Under the pieces are notes generated by a model. The model was not told the DNA's origin. It saw nothing but the letters and a program-made list of their open reading frames with translations, and ran no database searches. From positions 10,776,501-10,840,500 of the forward strand of contig NC_010162.1 in the NCBI RefSeq assembly GCF_000067165.1: a stretch of DNA of 64,000 nucleotides, written 5' to 3'. Both the position numbers and the translations under genes were made by a program. Positions within the stretch are counted from its first letter, which is position 1. Every line of letters starts with the position of its first letter. Shown piece after piece: positions 26,145 to 34,590 of the stretch. This stretch comes from Sorangium cellulosum So ce56 (lineage in GTDB: Bacteria; Myxococcota_A; Polyangia; Polyangiales; Polyangiaceae).

Positions 26145-27223
26145 CGCCGCCCCTCCCGCTCGTACGGCAGGCCGTCGGCGGCCGGCGGCGTGGTCTTGCC
26201 GATGACGCCGGTCAACAGCAGCAGCGTCAGGAGATAGGGCACCAGCCCGACGACCGACGATTGCTGCAGGAACGACCACGACGGCGGGATCTGGTCGCGG
26301 AAGAGCTGCAGGTTGATCTGGAACGCCTGCGCCGCGCCGAAGACGAGCGCCGCGGCCCACGAGCCGAACGGCGTCCAGTCGCCGAAGATCATCGCCGCGA
26401 GGGAGATGAAGCCGCGCCCGTTCGTCATCAGCGGCTCGAAGGACGGCACCGACTCCAGCGTGAAATACGCCCCGCCGAGCCCGGCGATCGCCCCGCCGAT
26501 CACGACGTTCACGTAGCGCACGCGGGCCACGTCGATCCCGACCGTCGCGGCCGCGCGGGGGTGCTCGCCCACGGCCCGCGCGCGCAGGCCCCACCGCGTG
26601 CGGAAGAGCACGAGGTGCGTCAGCGCGACCAGCGCGACGGCGGCGACGGCGATCGGCTGCTGCTCGAACACGGGGCCCACGACCGGGATGTCCGAGAGCA
26701 GCGGGACGCCGAGGCGCGGAAGGACGCCCGGCGCGTGAGGCACCTGCCCGCCGAACACGCTGCCCGACCCGAAGAAGAGCTGGCGGTTGAAGAAGCCGGT
26801 GAGCCCCACGGCGAGCAAGTTGATCACCGTCCCCGCGAGGATCTGGTCCACCGAGAAGGTCACCGCAAGCGCGGCCAGCAAGAGCCCCAGCGCGGCGCCG
26901 GTGGCGACCGCGATCACGACGCCGATCAGCAGGCTCGGCAGCGGCGGGAAGCCCAGGATCGCGCTCGCGTAGATCGACCCGAACCAGCCCGAGAACGCCG
27001 CCGCGAGCATCATGCCCTCGATGCCGAGGTTGACGACCCCGGAGCGCTCGCAGAAGACGCCCGAGAGGGCGCCCAGGGTGAGCGGGGTGGCGACGGCGAG
27101 CGTCGTGGCCGCCATGCTGGCCACGATCGTCAGCGGCGGCACCTGCGACGCGCCGACAAGCGTCACGACGAGGACCAGCACGCCCACGACCACCGCGATG
27201 AATGCGTAGCGTCGATAGCCCAT
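26141..27223 (-). CDS. ABC transporter permease, BPD_transp_2 family (second)
   Basis: A 360-residue integral membrane protein with about nine hydrophobic helices, matching the branched-chain-amino-acid-type permease fold used by nucleoside and simple-sugar importers. Landmarks include GALSGVFCERSGVVNLGIEG (about 51) and RTRWGLRARAVGEHPRAA (about 235), the latter being the cytoplasmic loop that contacts the ATPase. The ATG at 27223 has an AAGGACG site. Its stop overlaps the ATPase start by four bases. It forms a heterodimer with the permease encoded immediately upstream. Confidence 0.92.
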   Translation of the reverse strand: MGYRRYAFIAVVVGVLVLVVTLVGASQVPPLTIVASMAATTLAVATPLTLGALSGVFCERSGVVNLGIEGMMLAAAFSGWFGSIYASAILGFPPLPSLLIGVVIAVATGAALGLLLAALAVTFSVDQILAGTVINLLAVGLTGFFNRQLFFGSGSVFGGQVPHAPGVLPRLGVPLLSDIPVVGPVFEQQPIAVAAVALVALTHLVLFRTRWGLRARAVGEHPRAAATVGIDVARVRYVNVVIGGAIAGLGGAYFTLESVPSFEPLMTNGRGFISLAAMIFGDWTPFGSWAAALVFGAAQAFQINLQLFRDQIPPSWSFLQQSSVVGLVPYLLTLLLLTGVIGKTTPPAADGLPYEREGRR

Positions 27224-27285
27224 CTTCGTCCTTCCCTGCTCCCGTTCCCCGCTCCGGTCCCCGGCCCCTCGCTCGAGCCGGCGCG

Positions 27286-28404
27286 CTAGCCGCCCCACCC
27301 GCGCGTGAGCACGAGCCGCTCGCCCTCGCCCCGGACGCGGTAGATGCGCCGGACCAGGGCGTCCGCCGCGACGAAGAGCAGGATCAGCGCCTGGATGATG
27401 GAGATCACGTCGATCGGCACCTGCGTCAGGTACTGCATCCGGGTCGCGCCGCTGCGCATCACGCTGAACAGGAGGGCCGCGAGCACCGTCCCGCCGGGGT
27501 GCGTCTTGCCGAGCAGGGCGATGGCGATCGCGTCGAAGCCGTATCCCTGCGAGAACCCGAGCTCGTGCCGGTGGTGGAGCGCGCTCACCTCGATGGCGCC
27601 CGCCAGCCCGGCGAAGGAGCCCGAGAGCGCCATGGTCGCGATCACGGTGCGGCTCACCCGCACGCCGGCGTAGCGCGCGGCGTCGGGGCTCTGCCCGGCC
27701 GTGCGGATCTCGAAGCCGAACGTCGTCCGCCGGAGCGCCCACCCGACGAGCGCCGCCGCGAGCAGGGCGAGCGGGAAGCCCCAGTGCAGCCGGAAGCCGT
27801 CCACGAGCGCCGGGATGCGCGCGCTCTCGTCGATGAGCGGCGTGCGGGAGAGCACGTTGGACGCCTCGGGATCCTTCATCGGGCCGTTCAAGAGGAAGCT
27901 GACCGCGTTGAGGGCGACGTAGTTGAGCATGATCGTGCTGATCACCTCGTGCCCCCCGGCGCGCGCCTTGATCCAGCCGGGCACCGCGGCCCACAGCCCG
28001 CCCGCGAGCGCGCCGAGGAGCAGCGTCACGGGGACGTGCAGCGCCGCGGGCAGGCCGCCGCCCACGAGCTGCGGCAGCCAGTGGCCCGCCCAGGCCGCGG
28101 AGAGCGCCCCGAGCGCGAGCTGCCCCTCCGCGCCGATGTTGAAGAGGCCGCCCTTGAGCGCCAGCGAGACCGACAAGCCGGCCAGGATGTACGGCGTCGC
28201 CCACACGAGCGTCTCGCTGACCGCCCGCGGCGACCCGAGCGCGCCCTCGAGCATGCCGGCGTAGGCCTCGAGCGGGTTGCCCCCGGCCACGGCGATGAGG
28301 ACGCCGCCCAGGACCATCGCGGTGAACACCGAGAGGGCCGGCAGGAGCAGCGGCCGGAGGCGCCGGAGCAGCGACTCGAGGCGCCGGATCAGCTTCTCTC
28401 GCAT
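27286..28404 (-). CDS. ABC transporter permease, BPD_transp_2 family (first)
   Basis: A 372-residue membrane protein with a basic N-terminus and multiple transmembrane helices. Family landmarks are LKGGLFNIGAEGQLALGAL (about 86), HEVISTIMLNYVA (about 156) and RTTFGFEIRTAGQSPDAARYAG (about 220, the ATPase-contact loop). It is the larger permease partner of the BMP-type importer. Nineteen bases separate it from the binding-protein gene upstream and 62 bases from the second permease downstream. Confidence 0.92.
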   Translation of the reverse strand: MREKLIRRLESLLRRLRPLLLPALSVFTAMVLGGVLIAVAGGNPLEAYAGMLEGALGSPRAVSETLVWATPYILAGLSVSLALKGGLFNIGAEGQLALGALSAAWAGHWLPQLVGGGLPAALHVPVTLLLGALAGGLWAAVPGWIKARAGGHEVISTIMLNYVALNAVSFLLNGPMKDPEASNVLSRTPLIDESARIPALVDGFRLHWGFPLALLAAALVGWALRRTTFGFEIRTAGQSPDAARYAGVRVSRTVIATMALSGSFAGLAGAIEVSALHHRHELGFSQGYGFDAIAIALLGKTHPGGTVLAALLFSVMRSGATRMQYLTQVPIDVISIIQALILLFVAADALVRRIYRVRGEGERLVLTRGWGG

Positions 28405-28423
28405 CCTCGGGGGCCCAGGGCGA

Positions 28424-29455
28424 TCACGGCCCCTTGGCCGGCGGCACCGCCGTCTTGAGCGTCCCGTCGAGGAGCCCTTTCCGGAGCTCCTCCATCTTCG
28501 CCTTCACCTCGGCGGGGACCTTGGCGTCGAGATCGTGATACGGCGCATACCCCGACTTGCCCTGGAAGTTCCCCGCCGGCAGCTTCCCCTCCTTGGCCGA
28601 CTTGATGAGGTCGAAGGTGCCGTCGGAGATGAGCTTGACGGCGCTGGAGAGGAGGACCTTCTGGGCCTCGGGCACCGTGAAGTACTGGTCTGTGTCGACG
28701 CCGATGGCGTAAACGCCCTTCGTGGCCGCGCCGAGCAGCGCGCCGTTGCCCGTCTTGCCGCCGCCGCCGAAGACGATATCGACCCCCTTGTCGATCATCG
28801 AGACGGCGGTCGTCTTCCCCCACTCGGGATCGGTAAACGTCTTATCGAAGCCGACGTCGTTGTGGTAGACGACGCTGAGCTCGATGTCGGGCTTGACGTG
28901 GCGCGCCCCGGCGCGGAAGCCCTCGCCGAACCGCCACACGGGCGGGACGGCGTCGGTGGCGAGCACGGCGCCGATCTTCCCCGTCTTGGTCATCATCGCG
29001 GCCAGCGCGCCGACGAGGAAGCCGCCGTGGTCCTCGGGGAAGACCAGGCCCACGACGTTCGGCTTGGTCGCGATCTGGAACTGGTCGATGCCGATGAACT
29101 TGACGCCGCTGAACTGATCCGCCGCGGCGCGCGTCGCCTCCGTGAGCCCGAAGCCCGACGTGACGACCACGTCGTACCGCTCCTCGGCGAACGTCCCGAT
29201 GTTCTTGGGGTAGTCCTTCGGATCCGTCGTCTCGATGTACTGCGTCGTGGCGCCGAGCTCCTTCTGCGCCCGCTGGATCGCCTCCCAGGCCGACTGGTTG
29301 AACGACTTGTCGTCGATCTTGCCCATGTCGGTGACGAGGCCCACGCAGAACACCTCGGGGCTCGCGCAGTCGGCCTTCTTGCTGCTGTTACACCCCGCAA
29401 GCGCGCTGGCGAGGGCCAGCAGGACCGCGAGCGCGACGCGCCGCTTCTTCAACAT
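28424..29455 (-). CDS. BMP-family ABC transporter substrate-binding lipoprotein
   Basis: A 343-residue lipoprotein (signal ending LASALAGC, Cys22) of the basic membrane protein (BMP/Med/PnrA-like) family, which binds nucleosides or related ligands outside the cytoplasmic membrane. Typical sequence is seen: VGLVTDMGKIDDKSFNQSAWE, VVTSGFGLTEATRAAADQF, GLVFPEDHGGFLVGALAA, DIVFGGGGKTGNGAL and YAIGVDTDQYF. The start at 29455 has an excellent AAGGAG site six to seven bases upstream; an upstream in-frame start would spoil the signal peptide. It is the first gene of the transporter operon, so the promoter should lie in the 274 bases separating it from the divergent TPR-like gene. Confidence 0.95.
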   Translation of the reverse strand: MLKKRRVALAVLLALASALAGCNSSKKADCASPEVFCVGLVTDMGKIDDKSFNQSAWEAIQRAQKELGATTQYIETTDPKDYPKNIGTFAEERYDVVVTSGFGLTEATRAAADQFSGVKFIGIDQFQIATKPNVVGLVFPEDHGGFLVGALAAMMTKTGKIGAVLATDAVPPVWRFGEGFRAGARHVKPDIELSVVYHNDVGFDKTFTDPEWGKTTAVSMIDKGVDIVFGGGGKTGNGALLGAATKGVYAIGVDTDQYFTVPEAQKVLLSSAVKLISDGTFDLIKSAKEGKLPAGNFQGKSGYAPYHDLDAKVPAEVKAKMEELRKGLLDGTLKTAVPPAKGP

Positions 29456-29729
29456 GGCGGATCTCCTTGGAAGGCCCGCATTGGACACCGGGCCGCGCAC
29501 CAAGGCAACCACCGCATCGCACTGGCGCATATTTACCCACACGGCGCTCACACGAGCGCTCTCATCTGCTGCGCGGGAGCACGACCGGCTGCGCGGGAGC
29601 ACGGCGCGCCTCCCCTCGAGATCGCGATCGGGGGAGCAACATTTTTTCCTCGAGCGTTGTCACAGTCGATCGGCAGCGCCCGATGAGCGACGGGGCGCGC
29701 CGGCGCAGCCTTCCCGAGGAGGTCCTTCC

Positions 29730-30407
29730 ATGAATGGTCCCGCCGTTCGATTCACGCTTTTTTGTGCTCTCATCGCGTCCGCCCTCGTCCCTTCGGCGGA
29801 CGCGTCGGCCTGCGGTGGAGTCGAGATCATGCCCGCGATCGACCACCGCGTGATGGGGATCGCCCAGGCCGAGCGAGCGCTTCACGACGGCCGGTTCACC
29901 GCGGCGGCGGGGAGCGTGATCCGGATGTTCCCCGAGATCCGGCGGATCTCCTATGACAAGGACCCGCTGATCAACCGGGCCTTCCGCGTGCTCGCGGTGG
30001 CCACCGCGCGCGCGGACGGGGCGCTCCAGGTCGGACCGCAGCTGCCGCGCGAGCTGCTCGAGACGTGGGGCGGGGCGTCGGCCGAGGAGCGCAAGGGGAA
30101 CATCGACTGGTCGATCCGCGCGCTGCGCCGGCTGAACGAGCAGCGGAAGAACGATCCGGCGCTCCAGACCGACCTGGGCGAGGCGCTCGCCAGGGCGCCC
30201 GAGCACCGCGGCGAGGCGCTCGAGCTGCTCGGCGATCTGGCGGAGAAGGACCTCGTGACGAGCCCCGAGGCGTACGCGACGCTGGCGCGGCTGCGCGCGC
30301 TCTCGGGGGACAACGCGGGGCACGACGCCGCGGCCACCCGGTGCGAGACGATGGCGCAGAACAAGGCGCTCTGCCGGACGAGCGGCGCGGTCGGTCCGCA
30401 GAGCTGA
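29730..30407 (+). CDS. exported helical-repeat protein of unknown function
   Basis: A 225-residue protein with a signal peptide (FTLFCALIASALVPSADASA) and a mature part of predicted helical pairs resembling TPR units (MGIAQAERALHDGRFTAAAG near 42, SIRALRRLNEQRKNDPALQ near 128, EALELLGDLAEKDL near 160). Two cysteines near the C-terminus (RCETMAQNKALC) could bridge. The ATG at 29730 has a GAGGAGG site. Only five bases separate it from the tetraheme lipoprotein gene, indicating a two-gene operon, so it may assist that cytochrome. Confidence 0.78.
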   Translation: MNGPAVRFTLFCALIASALVPSADASACGGVEIMPAIDHRVMGIAQAERALHDGRFTAAAGSVIRMFPEIRRISYDKDPLINRAFRVLAVATARADGALQVGPQLPRELLETWGGASAEERKGNIDWSIRALRRLNEQRKNDPALQTDLGEALARAPEHRGEALELLGDLAEKDLVTSPEAYATLARLRALSGDNAGHDAAATRCETMAQNKALCRTSGAVGPQS

Positions 30408-30412
30408 CGCCG

Positions 30413-31699
30413 ATGCGCGCCCGCCCGCTGCTCGCCCTGCTCGCGGCGCTCGCCTCCGGCGCCGCGGGGTGTACCTCCGAGGACGCGCGGGGATCTGCGC
30501 CTCCCGCGGCGCCGCGCGCGAGCGACCAGGGCGCCGGGGCGGCCGCCGTGGCCGCCGTGGCCGCGGCGCCGGCCGGCGATCCGGCGCGCGGGGAGCGGCT
30601 CGTCGCGGAGCTCCAGTGCAACCGCTGCCACGACGGGACCGGGCAGGCGCCCGCGGCGCGCGACGCCCACTGCGTCCAGTGCCACCAGGACATCGCGGCG
30701 GGGCGGTTCCAGGCGCCGGCCGCGGCCATGAAGCGGTGGAACGAGAACCTCGTGCAGCTGCGCGACGTGCCGTCGCTCGCCGCCGCCGGCGACAGGCTGC
30801 GCCGCGACTGGATCCGCGGCTTCTTGCTGTCGCCGCACGACGTGCGCCCGCGCCTGCACGCGACGATGCCGCGGCTCGCGATCGGGCCCGAGCAGGCGAG
30901 CGATATCGCGGCCTACCTCACGCGCGATCGGCGCGAGGGGCGCGAACGTCCGAGTGCGCCGCTGGAGGGCGCGAGCGCGGCACGGGGGCGCGAGCTCTAC
31001 GAGGCCAAGGGGTGCGGGACGTGCCACGCCTTCTCCGGGGCGGCCGGGGTGACGGCGGTCGCGCCCGTGAAGGGGATGGAGAAGGAGACGCGGGCCGCGA
31101 TCGCCCTGGCGCCGGATCTGCGGCACGCGCGCGACCGGATGGATCCCGCCGATCTCGTCGCGTGGGTGCTCGACCCCGCGGCGATCAAGCCGGGCACGCC
31201 GATGCCCCAGGTGCCGATGTCGCCCGCCGAGGCGCGGGACATCGCGGCCTTCGTCGTGACGGCGGAGCTGTCGCCGCGGGCGCCGGCGAGCGCGCCCGAG
31301 CGGCTGCCGCTGCTGTCGCGGCGGGTGACGTACGCCGAGGTGGATCGCCGGGTGTTCCGCGTCACGTGCAGGCACTGCCACTCCGAGCCGGATTACGCGC
31401 TCGGCGACGGCGGGCCCGGGAACACGGGCGGCTTCGGGTTCAAGCCGCGCGGGCTGAACCTCGCCACGTACGAGGGGATCGCCGCGGGCTACGTGGACGA
31501 TCAGGGCGAGCGGCGGAGCGTGTTCTCGCGCGGGCCGGACGGCGCCCCTCGCCTCGTCGCCGCGCTGCTGGCGCGGCAGGCGGAGGAGGCGGGCCGCGCG
31601 GCTCCGGCGGTGCGCGGGATGCCGCTCGGGCTGCCCGCGGTCGGGCCGGAGGAGATCCAGCTCGTCGAGAGCTGGATCGCGCAGGGGCGGCCGCAATAG
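30413..31699 (+). CDS. multiheme (four CxxCH) cytochrome c lipoprotein
   Basis: A 428-residue predicted lipoprotein (signal ending ASGAAGC) with four c-type heme motifs: CNRCH (about 68), CVQCH (about 84), CGTCH (about 203) and CRHCH (about 320). The first two lie close together as in a diheme domain; the third follows ARGRELYEAKG, a classical cytochrome c domain start, and is followed by PMPQVPMS with a possible Met ligand. Probable role is electron transfer at the outer or periplasmic face. It sits five bases after the helical-repeat protein gene. The C-terminus ends ELVESWIAQG-like sequence (actually IQLVESWIAQG), as in cytochrome-domain ends. Confidence 0.87.
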   Translation: MRARPLLALLAALASGAAGCTSEDARGSAPPAAPRASDQGAGAAAVAAVAAAPAGDPARGERLVAELQCNRCHDGTGQAPAARDAHCVQCHQDIAAGRFQAPAAAMKRWNENLVQLRDVPSLAAAGDRLRRDWIRGFLLSPHDVRPRLHATMPRLAIGPEQASDIAAYLTRDRREGRERPSAPLEGASAARGRELYEAKGCGTCHAFSGAAGVTAVAPVKGMEKETRAAIALAPDLRHARDRMDPADLVAWVLDPAAIKPGTPMPQVPMSPAEARDIAAFVVTAELSPRAPASAPERLPLLSRRVTYAEVDRRVFRVTCRHCHSEPDYALGDGGPGNTGGFGFKPRGLNLATYEGIAAGYVDDQGERRSVFSRGPDGAPRLVAALLARQAEEAGRAAPAVRGMPLGLPAVGPEEIQLVESWIAQGRPQ

Positions 31700-31789
31700 C
31701 GGACGAGCGGGAGGGGGCGATCGCCAGGGTCGCTCCGGCCTTGTCGTGGTGCCCCCCTTGCTTCCACGGCGACGCCGAGGAGGTGGCCG

Positions 31790-33328
31790 ATGCCTCGGTG
31801 GTCTCAACGCGCTCAGCACGCGGGCTCGCCTCCGAGCGGCGGAGGCAACGGGTCTCCGGGGAGGATGTCCATAGGAAGGCGTCTTTCCTTGCTCGTGTTG
31901 AGTCAGCTGATCCTGGCCGCCCTGGGCATCACGATGTCCATTGTCGCGCTCAAGCGGCTGGCTATCGAGACATCCTACCTGCGTCACTATGTCTTTCAGC
32001 CGTTCGTCGTCATCAGCGGCGGCATCGAGTCGTCGAACGCTCTCTATACCCTGCTCGCTCGCCCGCCGTCGGACGTCGCGGTGGAGGTCCGGGAGCCGAT
32101 GGCGCGGCTCCGCTCCTTCATCGATCGGTACCAGCGCGAGTGGTTGACGGCGACCTCGACCCTACCGGAGGCCATTCACCTCCGCGCTGCGCTCGCGCGG
32201 GCCGGTGAGCTCGCGCTCCTGGAGGAAGAGCGCGAGGCGGCGGACACCATCGCCGCTGCCGTTGCGCACATCGAGCGCACGACCGGGCTCGCGGGCCCGA
32301 CGCCTGCCGCGCCGCACGTGCGGCACGCCGACGTGGAGAACCTCAGCGGCGCCCTCGTCAGGCTGCACAAGATCAACCTGCGCTACATGGAGGTCGCTTA
32401 CGACGCGTTCGACCGCATCCGGCGGCGCATCTTCCTCGTCTTCATGACCGTCGGCCTCGGGGGCGTCACGGCGGCGTCGCTGTTCGGCCTCGCGGTGCGC
32501 CGCGCGATCGCGCCGCGCATCCACCGGATGGTGACCGCCGTCCGATGCTTTCGCGAGCTCGGCGTCTACGAGCCGCTCGAGGACCGGGGGGACGACGAGC
32601 TCGCCGTGCTCGCCCACACGCTGAACACGAGCTTCAAGGCCATCGCCGAGCGCGACAAGGATCGCGACCGGTTCCTCGCCGTCGCCGCGCACGAGCTGAA
32701 GACGCCGCTCACCACCATGAAGGGGTTCGCGCAGGTCGCGCTCACCCACCGGAACGACACGGCCATCCGCGAGCGCGCCCTCGCGATCATCGATCGCCAG
32801 GCGACGCGCCTCGGCCGCCTGGTCCAGGATCTCCTGTGGTCGGCGCGCATCTCCGGAGGCGAGCTCCCCTTCAGGCCCGAGGCGATCGACGTCGAGGAGC
32901 TCGCCCGCCGGGTGATCGGAGAGTTCGAGCTCGTGGCCAAAGATCACAGCATTCGCCTGGTGCCCAGGGGAGACGCGCACCTCCTTGGCGATCCAGAGCT
33001 CGTCGAGCAGGCGCTCTGGAGCCTGCTCGTCCAGGCCGTGTCCATCGCGCTGGAGCACGATCCGGTGCTCGTCACGATCGACGCCGACGCCGCCGCGCGC
33101 GTGCTCATCACGGTCGAGGTCCGGGGCGGGAAGGATCTCCCGGAGGACCTCGAGAAGCTGCTGGAGCCCTTCGCCGTCGTCGCGTTCGAGGGGCGGCGTG
33201 GCGAGCCGCGCAGCACGGGTGTCGGCCTCCACCTCGTCCAGGGGATCGCCCGGCTCCACGGCGCGAGGTTCTGGATCGAGCGGAGGCCCGGTGACCTCAT
33301 GGTCTTTTCGCTGGAGCTAAGGCGCTAG
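31790..33328 (+). CDS. membrane sensor histidine kinase with degenerate ATP-binding site
   Basis: A 512-residue two-component sensor. A membrane helix near residues 32-53 and another near 218-240 enclose a helical extracytoplasmic sensor; a HAMP-like linker follows. The HisKA domain has the phosphoacceptor His301 (FLAVAAHELKTPL). The HATPase part keeps the G2 motif STGVGLHL but is degraded elsewhere: the N-box asparagines are replaced (Ser411 and Gln415 in ALWSLLVQA), and the DxGxG motif is replaced by RGGKDLPEDL. It may therefore not autophosphorylate, or may act as a phosphatase or as a substrate of another kinase. The ATG at 31790 has a GAGGAGG site; Met at 31865 is an alternative. The response regulator starts 14 bases downstream. 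Confidence 0.85.
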   Translation: MPRWSQRAQHAGSPPSGGGNGSPGRMSIGRRLSLLVLSQLILAALGITMSIVALKRLAIETSYLRHYVFQPFVVISGGIESSNALYTLLARPPSDVAVEVREPMARLRSFIDRYQREWLTATSTLPEAIHLRAALARAGELALLEEEREAADTIAAAVAHIERTTGLAGPTPAAPHVRHADVENLSGALVRLHKINLRYMEVAYDAFDRIRRRIFLVFMTVGLGGVTAASLFGLAVRRAIAPRIHRMVTAVRCFRELGVYEPLEDRGDDELAVLAHTLNTSFKAIAERDKDRDRFLAVAAHELKTPLTTMKGFAQVALTHRNDTAIRERALAIIDRQATRLGRLVQDLLWSARISGGELPFRPEAIDVEELARRVIGEFELVAKDHSIRLVPRGDAHLLGDPELVEQALWSLLVQAVSIALEHDPVLVTIDADAAARVLITVEVRGGKDLPEDLEKLLEPFAVVAFEGRRGEPRSTGVGLHLVQGIARLHGARFWIERRPGDLMVFSLELRR

Positions 33329-33342
33329 GTGGCAGAGGGAAC

Positions 33343-33717
33343 ATGGTGCGAAACCTCGTGCTGGTCATCGACGATGACCCTGATTTCCGGGAGCTCGTCG
33401 TCCTCAGCCTGACCGAGTGGGGGCTCCAGTGCCTCCAGGTCTCCGCCTGCGCCGACGCGCTCCCGCTGCTCGAGCGCGAGCGCGACGGGCTGCGGGCGGT
33501 GCTGTGCGACTACTTCATGCCCGGGCTCTCCCCCAAGGATTGCGCGAAGGCGATCCGCGCTCGGGTCGATCCGGCGGTGCGCGTGGTGCTCGTGAGCGCG
33601 GCGGTGGACGTCTCGGAGCGGGCCGCGGAGCTCGGGCTCGCGCGGTTCCTCGCCAAACCCTTCGATCTCGACCAGCTCTACGACGCGGTGCTCGGTTCGC
33701 GCGAGCCCTCGGCGTGA
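33343..33717 (+). CDS. single-domain response regulator
   Basis: A 124-residue REC domain with no output domain. The acidic pocket (Asp10, Asp11, Asp12), phosphoacceptor Asp56 (AVLCDYFMPG), Ser85 and Lys105 (LAKPF) are all present, so it should accept phosphate. It follows the degenerate kinase by 14 bases, which suggests co-expression. Like other stand-alone REC proteins it may relay phosphate or act by protein contact; the partner cannot be read from the sequence. Confidence 0.92.
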   Translation: MVRNLVLVIDDDPDFRELVVLSLTEWGLQCLQVSACADALPLLERERDGLRAVLCDYFMPGLSPKDCAKAIRARVDPAVRVVLVSAAVDVSERAAELGLARFLAKPFDLDQLYDAVLGSREPSA

Positions 33718-33803
33718 GCGGGGGCGCCCCCGGACGCGGCGCGCTCCGTGGTAGCCTCCCGCCCCGCACCTGCGCGCGGGTGCGGCGCTCGGAGGTCTGC
33801 GTC

Positions 33804-34424
33804 ATGACAGGACAGCTTCTGGAAGAGGTCTTTACGAACCCTGGGATCGATCCGCGGCTCACGTGGCGCAACCCGCCGGCGCGCTGGGCGGTGGAGCCGG
33901 AGAGGGGCGTGCTCGTCGTCGAGCCCGCCGCGAAGACGGACTACTGGCAGCGGACGCACTACGGCTTTCGCAACGACAACGGGCCTTTCCTCTTCACCCG
34001 CGCCGGCGGCGACTTCGTGATGACCTGCCATGTGCGGTTCCGGCCGGCGCACCAGTACGACCAGGCAGGGCTCATGGTGCGGATCGCGGAGTCGTGCTGG
34101 CTGAAGACGTCGGTCGAGTTCGAGCCGGACGGCCCGAGCCGGCTCGGCGCGGTGGTGACGAACGCGGGCTACAGCGACTGGTCGACCCAGCCATTTCCTT
34201 CGGATCGCCGCGAGATCTGGCTGCGCGTCCGGCGGGAGGGGCCGGATTACCTCGTCGACAGCTCGGACGACGGCGCGGCGTGGACGCAGATCCGCATGGC
34301 CCACCTGCACGAGGACGACGGCGCGCGCGAGGTGGAGTGCGGCCTCTACGCTTGCAGCCCGCTCGGCGAGGGCTTCGTGGCGGAGTTCGATCGGCTCCGG
34401 ATCGCCCCGGGGCGCGTGGGTTAG
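33804..34424 (+). CDS. DUF1349 (concanavalin-like) family protein
   Basis: A 206-residue cytoplasmic-type protein without signal peptide. Sequence such as TDYWQRTHYGFRNDNGPFLF (about 46), YDQAGLMVRIAESCWLKTSVEF (about 90) and EVECGLYACSPLGEGF (about 176) matches the DUF1349 family, described as having a concanavalin A-like beta-sandwich fold and annotated in yeast as regulation of enolase 1. Substrate or partner is unknown; carbohydrate binding is possible from the fold. The ATG at 33804 has a GGAGG site eight bases upstream. Confidence 0.88.
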   Translation: MTGQLLEEVFTNPGIDPRLTWRNPPARWAVEPERGVLVVEPAAKTDYWQRTHYGFRNDNGPFLFTRAGGDFVMTCHVRFRPAHQYDQAGLMVRIAESCWLKTSVEFEPDGPSRLGAVVTNAGYSDWSTQPFPSDRREIWLRVRREGPDYLVDSSDDGAAWTQIRMAHLHEDDGAREVECGLYACSPLGEGFVAEFDRLRIAPGRVG

Positions 34425-34463
34425 TCTAGAGCGGTTCCCACCCGCCCCCGATACGAGCGTCGC

Positions 34464-34590
34464 AGAGCGGCGGTCACCCGCACAGGAGACGGGTCCAGAT
34501 CGGCGTTTTCGGCGCGGAAGCGCACTCCTGTGCGCTGAGCACCGAAAACGTCGAGATGGGCCCGTATCCGAAGCGGGTGACCGCCGCTCT
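34464..34590. repeat. 127-bp imperfect palindrome forming a long stem-loop
   Basis: The outer arms AGAGCGGCGGTCACCCGC (34464-34481) and their exact complement (34573-34590) flank inner arms that also pair, including CGTTTTCGG with CCGAAAACG, and a central AGCGCAC-TCCT-GTGCGCT hairpin. The structure fills the gap between the convergent DUF1349 and LysR genes; the LysR stop codon overlaps the outer edge. It could be a bidirectional terminator or a MITE/REP-like mobile palindrome. A degenerate copy of the outer arm also precedes it near 34431. Confidence 0.85.
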
